Below are positions 7,758 to 14,193 of a stretch of DNA of 20,661 nt, in pieces; within the stretch, counting starts at the first letter, position 1, and each line of letters starts with the position of its first letter. This stretch comes from JAHJBR01 sp040757035 (lineage in GTDB: Archaea > Micrarchaeota > Micrarchaeia > Anstonellales > Bilamarchaeaceae), in contig JBFLYM010000018.1 in assembly GCA_040757035.1 (NCBI GenBank), positions 1-20,661 on the forward strand, read 5' to 3'. A program made the position numbers and the translations under genes. The notes beneath the pieces were generated by a model that made no database searches, was not told the DNA's origin, and saw only the letters and a program-made list of their open reading frames with translations.

Positions 7758-7797
7758 ATTTGAAATTTAAGAAAAGCAATGCTTTTCTTAATGAGCA
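7758..7797 (+). other. tRNA-Leu intron 2 (canonical position 37/38)
   Basis: This 40-base intron sits after anticodon-loop base 37. The loop CTCA (7752-7755) pairs with TGAG (7792-7795), giving a 4-bp central helix. Bulges AGA (7756-7758) and CAA (7796-7798) flank it, cut after their second base as in archaeal splicing. The intron body is a perfect 11-bp hairpin, 7767-7791, with loop AAT. The 5' bulge is followed by eight unpaired bases before this stem, so the motif is slightly relaxed. Confidence 0.8.
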
Positions 7798-7829
7798 ATC
7801 TGATGCCCTAGCGGCTACGCAAGTTCAAA

Positions 7830-7899
7830 TGTCAGCCCAAGGGGGCGTTGCCCCCTTAGTCCGACACCGCCCAAACCCCCACAAAACAATACAACAGAA
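7830..7899 (+). repeat. Palindromic tandem unit 1 inside tRNA intron 3
   Basis: This 70-base unit begins exactly at the intron boundary. Bases 7830-7866 form an imperfect palindrome from TGTC to GACA around a perfect hairpin AAGGGGGC-GTT-GCCCCCTT (7839-7857). CCGCCCAAACCCC follows, then AATACAACAGAAT. The 38 bases 7829-7866 recur identically at 7899-7936. Confidence 0.9.
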
Positions 7900-8040
7900 T
7901 GTCAGCCCAAGGGGGCGTTGCCCCCTTAGTCCGACATCTTGCAAACGACGTTTCGTTCGCAATCTCTCCAGAAGCTTCGCTTCTGTAGACCGCCCAAACC
8001 CCAAAAAGAAAAACAGATGTTGATAATAATACAACAAGAT
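7900..8040 (+). repeat. Palindromic tandem unit 2, interrupted by a 53-base insert
   Basis: The 37-base palindrome 7900-7936 is identical to unit 1. In unit 1 CCGCCCAAACCCC follows immediately; here it reappears only at 7990-8002, after an insert at 7937-7989. The unit continues to AATACAACA (8028-8036), also found at the end of unit 1. The insert holds two hairpins of its own: 7941-7960 (one mismatch) and 7969-7985 (CAGAAGC-TTC-GCTTCTG, perfect). Confidence 0.8.
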
Positions 8041-8048
8041 CTGTATCA

Positions 8049-8140
8049 ACCCCAAAGAAAAAACTATCTATTTTGGTGTTTTGGGGGAGGGTCAGGAAGA
8101 CCCTCAAACTGGGGAGGGGGTTTCCCCCTCCGCGGTTCGG
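8049..8140 (+). repeat. Dispersed double-hairpin repeat, copy 2 (inside tRNA intron 3)
   Basis: Bases 8081-8120 are identical to 198-237. Hairpins are 8087-8105 (GAGGGTC/GACCCTC) and 8113-8131 (GGAGGGGG-TTT-CCCCCTCC). The copy sits at the 3' end of the T-loop intron and stops a few bases before the TGAA that pairs with the T-loop exon. An extra arm CCCCAAA/TTTGGGG encloses the AT-rich 5' part. Confidence 0.88.
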
Positions 8141-8166
8141 TTTGGTTGAAAATCTTGCTCCCTGCA

Positions 8167-8300
8167 TTTATATTGCGTTTGAGTTCTTAGGGTTTTTGAG
8201 CGGTCTGCAAGAGCTTGCTCTTGTAGAGTCTGCAGCTGTGCAATCCATATTCGAATTCGAGCCAGTGTTGTAAAAAATGTTCGGAATTACTGAAGCCAAA
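8167..8300 (+). other. Gap after the tRNA, with one strong hairpin
   Basis: No gene is visible. CTGCAAGAGC (8205-8214) and GCTCTTGTAG (8217-8226) form a 10-bp stem with one G-T wobble and a TT loop. It resembles the hairpin at 7967-7988 in the tRNA intron: both end in CTTGTAGA or CTTCTGTAGA, and CGGTCT just upstream is the complement of AGACCG following the intron hairpin. Confidence 0.5.
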
Positions 8301-8304
8301 CAAA

Positions 8305-8321
8305 CCGAAAAGTATTTAAAA
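8305..8321 (+). promoter_or_regulatory. BRE/TATA promoter of the large secreted protein gene
   Basis: CCGAAAAG followed by TATTTAAAA is a textbook archaeal BRE plus TATA box. The same arrangement occurs at 20594-20610 before the last gene. Transcription would start near 8343, leaving a roughly 40-base leader with a GGTGA ribosome binding site. The leader contains TTTCTATTTAAA twice (8349-8360 and 8362-8373), either copy of which could also act as a TATA element. Confidence 0.65.
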
Positions 8322-8370
8322 TAATACTATGTAACTTAAATAGTTATATTTCTATTTAAAATTTCTATTT

Positions 8371-8378
8371 AAAGGTGA
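8371..8378 (+). promoter_or_regulatory. Ribosome binding site of the large secreted protein gene
   Basis: AAAGGTGA lies four bases before the ATG at 8383. It fits the archaeal anti-Shine-Dalgarno and supports this start. Confidence 0.75.
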
Positions 8379-8382
8379 AAAA

Positions 8383-11300
8383 ATGAAAAAACCATATAAA
8401 TTATATAATATTAGATTATCATTCCTTATTTTCCTTTTTATATTTACATTGTCATTATCTCCTAACGTAAGTGCTGTTCATTATCCTTCTGTGAGCGTTA
8501 ACCCAACTTCTATTGATGGTTTGTGGACACCTGCTAATGTAAACTTTACAATATCCAATGGCGCTACTTCTCCTGCTAATATCACTGCTTTTAATATTAC
8601 TGCACCTGCAGCAATTGCATTTATTGGAATTGCCTCTACGAATAGTGGATTAACATGCTCAAATAATGCTAGTTTAGTTAATTGCACAGGTGCAAATGTT
8701 GGAAATGGTTCTTCTACTTGGGTGCAACCAACTGTAAATGCTACAAGCGTTGGAAATAAAACCTTTAGTGTAAATACACTGGATAATGCAACTAATACAA
8801 ATTCCACAACTGTTAATTTGACTGTTTACGGATTGGCTAGTAGTATTAATGTGTATCCGTCCTCTAATACTTATTTGAAAGGCCTAGTAAATAGTGGATG
8901 TAAAGTGATAGACACGAATACAAGTGGATCAATTTCTAGTTATTTTGTAAATGCTACATTAAATAACACGCAAATGTGGACGAATAATACAAATGCGAGC
9001 GGAGATATTTCAGGTGTTTTGAACACAACAACGGTTCAAGATGGTGTTTATATTCTTTATTGTAGAATTTATGATGATTCAACTCTATTTTATAAAAGAT
9101 TTGCTGATGGCTCTTCAACTAACATAACGGTTGATAATACTCCGCCTTCTATTTCCTTTGTTTCTCCAACACCTGCAAATGGAGCATACATCGTAGGCAT
9201 TCAAACAATCAATGTAACCGCTTCAGATGCTAATGGAATTAGCACAATTAAAATATTCATAGATGACCAAAATGTGAAAAACTGCACTTCTTCACCTTGT
9301 GAATATACTTGGAATACTTCTACATATTCTGATGGAAATCACTCTTTCAATGCAACCGCAAATGATACGCTAAATAACATAAACCAAACAGAAACAAGAA
9401 CAGTAACCGTAGATAGCATACCTCCAAACGCTAATCTCACAATCTCTCCATCAAATTGGACTTCGCAAAACACAATAAATTATACACCAAGTTGCTCGGA
9501 TAATATAGCTCTTGCTTCTTGCATTACATATGTCAGAAATTGTGGTCCAAATATATTAATACCTTGCACAGGAGCTTGGACGCAAATCAGTACTTCACAA
9601 GGGCAACAACAATATAACATGTCACAAGCGCACATGAGATATGAATTCAAGACAAACGCAACAGATAACACAGGAAACATAAACGAAACCTCAATCCAAA
9701 GTGTAATGTATATAATTAATCTGACAGGAGCACCATACTTTAGCAATATAGACTGGATGCTCAGCACATCGCACAATATAACATTCTGCGTTTCAGAGGA
9801 TCTTCAAAATTATCCAGCGATTAGCGTAAAACAAGAGGATGGAAACCTAACAAACGCAACCTATAATGGCATGCCACAAGATCTATGTTACAAATATATT
9901 GCAAGCACACCTTCAAACTCCCCAATAAAGGAAATGAGGATAGATGGAACTGATTTTAATGGAGAAATTGGCGTTCTTAATTATAAGTATGAGAACGAAT
10001 CTATCGCCAACCAATTGCTTACATTCCCTAATACAAGTATTACGATTAATTTCACAAACCTTCCGCAAGGTAATTTTGATCTTGAAGTTCAACAACTTGA
10101 GACAAAACCGCTCTCGCCACCACCAAATGCGCTCCCATTATATTATTCGATCGTTTCAAACTTAACAGATGGAACATTTAACGCAACGGTATGTTTCAAT
10201 TATACAGACGCAGCGCTTGCTATAGCAGGTATAACAAATGAAAACAAACTCAGGTTATCATACTGGAATGGAACAACATGGAAAGTGATTTCCCAGGCTA
10301 CTATTTACCCAAATGAAAATAAAGTATGTGCAATGCTTGATCATTTCACGAACTTCTCATTAAACAGCGTTGTTTATGTAAACGGAACAGATATAACAAA
10401 AGATTGGACGAGTTATATAGCAAATAATCTTTATTATGATGGAATTCTACAATTAAACTTTACAAGCGGATTGGCTTTTGATGATAATGTAACAAGAATT
10501 GATGCAACATGGAATGGAACAGCAAATAATTCAGCCATAACGACCTCAATATATAATGATACAGATGCGAATGGAATATTCAATAAAAGTTTGGATACGC
10601 TCATAAGCTCATGGATAACATTTACTGGTGGCGTGGCGTACTTCAACAGCACAAACATTAATTATGGAGGCTTAAATTATATACCAGTACCTGCAAGTGG
10701 AACTCGAATATTATTCATTGTTTATAACTTTACTTCAGGACAGGCCAGCAATACAACAATGGATGCATGGATTGACACCGCAGGGATAAAGATGAGTGCA
10801 TCAGGAAATACAACAGAACCTATAAATCCGGATGGATATGCAAAGGTAGATATTACAAATCCATCTGTAATCAGTAGTGCTTCTGTAGCTTCATATACCT
10901 CTCAATGCGGAATTAATTTCACAAACACAAGCATCGTTACTTATACTCCAACATGCACTGACTCATACAGCGGTGTAGCAACGTGTATCACTTATGTTAG
11001 ATATTGCACTATTACGAATCCCGCAACAGCATGCACAACAAATTGGAGTGAGATTAGTAATAATCAAACAGTAAATCAAACATACAATATGACATCAAAT
11101 GGAAGATATGAATTTAAAACAAACACAACGGATAATGTATATAATTCAAACGAAAGTAGTCTATGGATTATTGTTAAGGACTCTTTACTTTCAAATATAA
11201 GCAATATAATCCCAGGAAATAATTCGGTTGTTACTACACTTTCACTAAATATTGGAAGTTCGTATATCCATCCAACAGGCTCGTACCTACGAGATGGAAT

Positions 11301-12051
11301 TATACAAATAGATGGTGGTGCACAGAACAGTACATTTGATTATACAAGCAATTGTATATATACATCTACAGCAAATTGGTCTGGATTCACTCTTACAAAT
11401 GGCTGGCACAATGTTACAATGATAGTGAATGACAGCGTAAACACAAAAAGAATTGATTGGAGATTTAAAATAAACAGTTCATTGCAAAATCAAAGCATCC
11501 AGCTTAATCCAAAATGGAACCTGATCTCTCTTGCATTAGTTCCTGACAATGACAATATCTCTTCGGTGCTTGCAAGTATAATAGATGATGTAGAAATTGT
11601 TTGGACATACGATTCTGCAACCGCAACTTGGTTGTCTTATATACCAGGAGGAACAAGTTCATTAACAACGCTTAAAGAGGGCAAAGGCCATTGGATAAAA
11701 ATGAAAGACCCGAGTATTTCAAATAATTTGGCTATTGCAGGCACGTATGGCTATCCACAAGGTGGAGGAGCGCCAGAAATTATACCAACCTTTTCAGTAA
11801 AAGCTGGTTGGAACTTAGTAAGTGTACATCTAACGAAACCATCTACACAGATATGCGTGGTGTTTAACGGTTTGGGTGCATGTTCGAGCACAGCAAACGA
11901 TGCTTTACTTAAATCAACTATTGGATTTAATGCAAGTAGTCAACAGTATTATTCGGTTTCATCTTATCACCAAAATGCAGAAAATGTTACTCGTGGTGAA
12001 GGATACTGGATATATGTAAGTACAAGTGGGACATATCCACCAGCAGGCTAA
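8383..12051 (+). CDS. Large secreted, sequon-rich protein with Ig-like domains
   Basis: The protein has 1222 residues. Residues 1-31 are a Sec signal peptide ending VSA. The rest is rich in Asn, Thr and Ser, with dozens of N-x-S/T sequons, as in glycosylated archaeal surface proteins. An Ig-like module (about 253-340, from TPPSISFVSPTPANG to TVTVDS) resembles bacterial Ig-like repeats. A Cys-bearing module occurs twice, about 347-450 and 830-933, sharing YTP.C.D, CITYVR.C, YEFKTN.TDN and NES. The C-terminus has two related modules starting with WNLIS (about 1045) and GWNLVS (about 1142), each ending in GHWI or GYWIYV, a pattern common in archaeal secreted proteins. There is no C-terminal membrane helix, so it is either released or held by other surface proteins. 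It may be an S-layer or adhesion component, which is inference. The next gene encodes a membrane-anchored surface protein. Confidence 0.88.
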   Translation: MKKPYKLYNIRLSFLIFLFIFTLSLSPNVSAVHYPSVSVNPTSIDGLWTPANVNFTISNGATSPANITAFNITAPAAIAFIGIASTNSGLTCSNNASLVNCTGANVGNGSSTWVQPTVNATSVGNKTFSVNTLDNATNTNSTTVNLTVYGLASSINVYPSSNTYLKGLVNSGCKVIDTNTSGSISSYFVNATLNNTQMWTNNTNASGDISGVLNTTTVQDGVYILYCRIYDDSTLFYKRFADGSSTNITVDNTPPSISFVSPTPANGAYIVGIQTINVTASDANGISTIKIFIDDQNVKNCTSSPCEYTWNTSTYSDGNHSFNATANDTLNNINQTETRTVTVDSIPPNANLTISPSNWTSQNTINYTPSCSDNIALASCITYVRNCGPNILIPCTGAWTQISTSQGQQQYNMSQAHMRYEFKTNATDNTGNINETSIQSVMYIINLTGAPYFSNIDWMLSTSHNITFCVSEDLQNYPAISVKQEDGNLTNATYNGMPQDLCYKYIASTPSNSPIKEMRIDGTDFNGEIGVLNYKYENESIANQLLTFPNTSITINFTNLPQGNFDLEVQQLETKPLSPPPNALPLYYSIVSNLTDGTFNATVCFNYTDAALAIAGITNENKLRLSYWNGTTWKVISQATIYPNENKVCAMLDHFTNFSLNSVVYVNGTDITKDWTSYIANNLYYDGILQLNFTSGLAFDDNVTRIDATWNGTANNSAITTSIYNDTDANGIFNKSLDTLISSWITFTGGVAYFNSTNINYGGLNYIPVPASGTRILFIVYNFTSGQASNTTMDAWIDTAGIKMSASGNTTEPINPDGYAKVDITNPSVISSASVASYTSQCGINFTNTSIVTYTPTCTDSYSGVATCITYVRYCTITNPATACTTNWSEISNNQTVNQTYNMTSNGRYEFKTNTTDNVYNSNESSLWIIVKDSLLSNISNIIPGNNSVVTTLSLNIGSSYIHPTGSYLRDGIIQIDGGAQNSTFDYTSNCIYTSTANWSGFTLTNGWHNVTMIVNDSVNTKRIDWRFKINSSLQNQSIQLNPKWNLISLALVPDNDNISSVLASIIDDVEIVWTYDSATATWLSYIPGGTSSLTTLKEGKGHWIKMKDPSISNNLAIAGTYGYPQGGGAPEIIPTFSVKAGWNLVSVHLTKPSTQICVVFNGLGACSSTANDALLKSTIGFNASSQQYYSVSSYHQNAENVTRGEGYWIYVSTSGTYPPAG

Positions 12052-12070
12052 TCCCTGATGAGAACTATGA

Positions 12071-12096
12071 GAGGGGCGCGGGGGGGCCCTATTTTT
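12071..12096 (+). terminator. G-rich tract followed by T-run
   Basis: The G-rich bases 12071-12086 (only two C breaks) are followed by CCC and a TATTTTT run. AGGG/CCCT can form a short stem. It lies between the two surface-protein genes and could lower read-through, but no separate promoter for the second gene is obvious, and AAGG (12097-12100), seven bases before its ATG, could serve as ribosome binding site. Confidence 0.35.
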
Positions 12097-12107
12097 AAGG
12101 TTAAATT

Positions 12108-13604
12108 ATGAGAAATTTTTTTGCTTTTCTATTGGTTTTTACGCTTATATTGAACACGGTGAATGCGCAGACAAACCCACCGGAGATTCCACATCAATTT
12201 TATGGATTTGTAACTATCGCAAATCAATCCGCACCAGCCAATACAATAATAACCGCACAAATTGGAAGCAAAAATAGCACGGTATTTACAAAATATGATG
12301 GAACATATGGTTGTTGCAATTCGCTATGCACTCCTGATATCTGCCCATCCGACGTTTTCTATGTTAGCAGAAACGATACAAATACGAGCGTATTGTTTTA
12401 TGTTAGCGATGTAAATATAGTAAACACAAGTTTTCAAATGGGTGGTTATACCTTCTTAAACCTTTCTTGGCCAACCGATATATTTCCACCATCAATTTTC
12501 AATTTTGGTCCAAATGGCACAATTACCACGAATTCAACTACATTGACAGCTTCAACAAATGAGATTGCACGATGTAGAATTGGTGCAACACCGAATGTTC
12601 CTTATGACAATATGCCTTCAGCTTCAACAACCGCACTAAGCACAATTCATGCATGGAATGTTGATGAACTTACGTCTGGAAACTATGTATATTATGTAAG
12701 ATGCGTAGATCAAGTTGGGAACAAAAATCCAACAGACGCTATTATCAATTTTATTGTAAGTCTTTCAGAATCAGAAGGAGTGTCTACAGAACTAACGCCT
12801 CCCTTTATTACCCCTACTCAAATATGTAAAGAAGACTGGATTAATGTTAGCAACCAGTCATTGTATCTTCAGAGGTGTATACTTCCAGGAAATACATCTG
12901 TTTTTTCTCTTTTCTTAGAGCATAATGGAGACCGAATTCTCAATAATTTAGAATTTAAGGAAAAACTTCCGACAGAGGTAGCAAGTAAAGAGAATGAATT
13001 GAAAATTAGCTTAAAACCAGAAAGATTTGAACAAGGCTCACTTATTCTTGTATGGGTGTTTGAAAAACTTTCGCCAAAGGAAAGTATTAGATTGAATTAT
13101 TCCGTTAATAAGATGTTGAGCGCACCGATCCTTGAAAAATTCACAATATCCGAAATAAAAGAAATTGGACTAGTTGAAGTATTAAATCCAATTCTAGTCA
13201 CACAATGCACGAAAGATGAAGACTGTCCAGATGATGAATACTGTAAGAATCAGATTTGCCTGCCGGTTAGAGGTATATGTGGATATGTTAGCAATCATAG
13301 ATGGATAAAGTATGAATGTTGCGAAGATGCGGATTGCGAAGTAAATGAAAAATGCGAAGAGCATAAATGCGTTCAAAAACCAATATCCATGGTTAGATGT
13401 GGTGATGGTAAATGTGAAGGCAATGAAACATGTGAGTCCTGCCATCAAGATTGTGGAAAGTGCCAAATTCTACCTCTACCATCTCCAAAAACACCTGCTT
13501 TTGATTTTAAGCTTCTTTTGATTATATTTATAGGTATTGTTATATTACTTTGCATTATAATTGGCGGTTTCTTATATTTATCAATGAAAAAAGAAAAGAA
13601 ATGA
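12108..13604 (+). CDS. Cys-rich type I surface membrane protein
   Basis: The protein has 498 residues. A signal peptide (about 1-20, ending VNA) is followed by a beta-rich extracellular part with sequons and a DQVGNKNPTD-type Ig-like segment near 200. Residues about 366-456 are Cys-rich: two CxxDxDCxxxxxCxxxxC units, then CGDGKCEGNETCESCHQDCGKC, a disulfide-rich motif typical of secreted proteins in DPANN archaea. A single membrane helix (about 467-490) and a short basic tail (KKEKK) anchor it with the bulk outside. No enzymatic motif is visible. It follows the large secreted protein by 56 bases on the same strand, so the two may be co-expressed and may contact each other at the surface, which is inference. 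Confidence 0.85.
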   Translation: MRNFFAFLLVFTLILNTVNAQTNPPEIPHQFYGFVTIANQSAPANTIITAQIGSKNSTVFTKYDGTYGCCNSLCTPDICPSDVFYVSRNDTNTSVLFYVSDVNIVNTSFQMGGYTFLNLSWPTDIFPPSIFNFGPNGTITTNSTTLTASTNEIARCRIGATPNVPYDNMPSASTTALSTIHAWNVDELTSGNYVYYVRCVDQVGNKNPTDAIINFIVSLSESEGVSTELTPPFITPTQICKEDWINVSNQSLYLQRCILPGNTSVFSLFLEHNGDRILNNLEFKEKLPTEVASKENELKISLKPERFEQGSLILVWVFEKLSPKESIRLNYSVNKMLSAPILEKFTISEIKEIGLVEVLNPILVTQCTKDEDCPDDEYCKNQICLPVRGICGYVSNHRWIKYECCEDADCEVNEKCEEHKCVQKPISMVRCGDGKCEGNETCESCHQDCGKCQILPLPSPKTPAFDFKLLLIIFIGIVILLCIIIGGFLYLSMKKEKK

Positions 13605-14066
13605 TTGTGATGAAGCGACATTCTCAATCCACCGCTCTCCAAACTAAAAAACAAAAATCCGCATGTTTGTAGCACTTGTGCGGATTAGCAAACTCATATT
13701 TTCATCCGAATTCTGTTGTGTTTGTAGATATATAATTTACCCAAATTCCGCAAATTAATGTTTGGTTTGTGATATACCGATCCACTAAAAAAACGTGGAT
13801 CGCATATACGCATAAACCTTCACGGCCTAAAGGCCGTAGCTTCCTTAAAATGATAAAATGATAATGCAAAAGCATTTGCCTTTAGGGGAAGCCGTAGGAA
13901 AGGAAGCTCGGTTCTCATCCTAAGGCACAAACGCCTTAGGCTTCCGAACCGTGAAGGTTTACCAATCGAGATAAAACCTAAAAAACAAAATCTGAAAAAC
14001 TTAGTTGGTTGCGTATAAGGCAAAAGAAGTACAATAGATTAAAAAGTTCTTGCTTATAATTTAATT
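13605..14066. other. Gene-free stretch of nested palindromes
   Basis: No convincing gene is seen. It holds a hairpin AATCCGCA/TGCGGATT (13656-13686); an extended palindrome 13763-13818 with a perfect 8-bp core CGATCCAC/GTGGATCG (13778-13802) and outer GGTTT/AAACC; and the inverted-repeat element 13814-13960. The AAACC at 13814-13818 can pair either leftwards with GGTTT or rightwards with GGTTT at 13956-13960, so two structures compete. Confidence 0.6.
13814..13960. mobile_element. Inverted-repeat element, possible IS200/IS605-derived remnant
   Basis: A perfect 12-base inverted repeat AAACCTTCACGG / CCGTGAAGGTTT bounds the 147-base element. Inside are ACGGCCT-AA-AGGCCGT (13822-13837), AGCTTCCTT/AAGGAAGCT (13838-13846, 13900-13908), and CGGTTC-N4-CCTAAGGC-N6-GCCTTAGG-N5-GAACCG (13909-13951). 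Hairpins of this style (CCTAAGGC stem near GAAGC and CGGTTC words) are what I expect at IS200/IS605 ends. A short frame 13858-13923 ends ...LPLGEAVGKEARFSS with its stop inside the hairpin, as at the 3' end of tnpB genes. No transposase or TnpB body remains, so this would be an internally deleted relic. The assignment is pattern memory, not a search result. Confidence 0.4.
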
Positions 14067-14067
14067 G

Positions 14068-14117
14068 TTGATGACATCGCTCCAGTCTGAATATGTGATG
14101 AACGGAGTAGCTACTGA
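14068..14117 (+). ncRNA. C/D box sRNA (2'-O-methylation guide)
   Basis: The four boxes are in the right order and spacing: C box TTGATGA (14068-14074, first base off consensus), 12-base guide, D' box CTGA (14087-14090), 4-base spacer ATAT, C' box GTGATGA (14095-14101), 12-base guide, D box CTGA (14114-14117). Both guides being 12 bases is the hallmark of archaeal C/D sRNAs. By the N-plus-five rule the D' guide would direct methylation of the second G in a target ACTGGAGCGATG, and the D guide of the second T(U) in TAGCTACTCCGT. I cannot name the target RNAs. AATT/AATT flanks give only a weak terminal stem. A TATA-like GATTAAAAAG (14036-14045) sits about 26 bases upstream. Confidence 0.85.
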
Positions 14118-14193
14118 ATTGAACGCATCAATCCAAAACCAACGAGCTTAAAGCTTACGCAACTCGCTTCGCGAAAAAACAATAAGTGATTTT

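Larger units (their letters stand above)
7830..8152 (+). other. tRNA-Leu intron 3 (T-loop, about 323 bases)
   Basis: This intron splits the T-loop between bases 59 and 60. The exon TTCA (7824-7827) pairs with TGAA (8147-8150). Three-base bulges AAT (7828-7830) and AAT (8151-8153) each cut as AA|T, and the outer helix is the T-stem GCAAG/CTTGC: a canonical bulge-helix-bulge. Joining restores TTCAAAT. AAAT flanks both ends, so sequence alone would allow a shift of a few bases. The interior has no open frame resembling a homing endonuclease; it consists of two tandem palindromic units and a copy of the dispersed double-hairpin repeat. Its length is far above that of ordinary archaeal tRNA introns. 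Confidence 0.75.
7679..8166 (+). tRNA. tRNA-Leu (CAA) with three introns
   Basis: The exons rebuild a class II tRNA. Acceptor stem GCAGGGA (7679-7685) pairs perfectly with TCCCTGC (8159-8165), with discriminator A at 8166. The D-arm is GCGGAGCCCGGTCAA (7688-7702) closing with CGC (7743-7745). Anticodon stem-loop: CCAGA, loop CTCAAGA with anticodon CAA (7754-7756), then TCTG (7799-7802), one C-A mismatch at pair 27-43. The long variable arm has a GCC/GGC stem (7804-7818). The T-stem GCAAG (7819-7823) pairs perfectly with CTTGC (8154-8158) around a canonical TTCAAAT loop. The mature length is about 86 bases without CCA. A73 and the long variable arm are archaeal tRNA-Leu traits. It would decode UUG. 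Introns lie in the D-loop, at 37/38 and in the T-loop. A TATA-like CTTTTTAA lies near 7648-7655, about 27 bases upstream. Confidence 0.85.

Noticed and set aside
7829..7936. CRISPR-like array (two identical 38-base repeats)
   Set aside because: There are only two copies, the unit is itself a long palindrome, and the spacer is itself partly repeated; the repeats sit inside a tRNA intron.
7827..8153. AAAT at both ends of intron 3 as a target-site duplication
   Set aside because: The bases are required by the T-loop and by the bulge-helix-bulge, so they do not by themselves show insertion by transposition.
7760..8273. Several open frames of 66-105 codons on both strands
   Set aside because: They lie in the tRNA exons and introns and in the palindromic repeats; their translations are repeat readings without domains.
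12055..12062. CTGATGAG, as in a hammerhead ribozyme core or a C box
   Set aside because: There is no GAAA partner or helix for a hammerhead, and no CTGA at guide distance for a C/D RNA.
13607..13613. GTGATGA as the C box of a second sRNA
   Set aside because: No D' or D box at 12 bases downstream.
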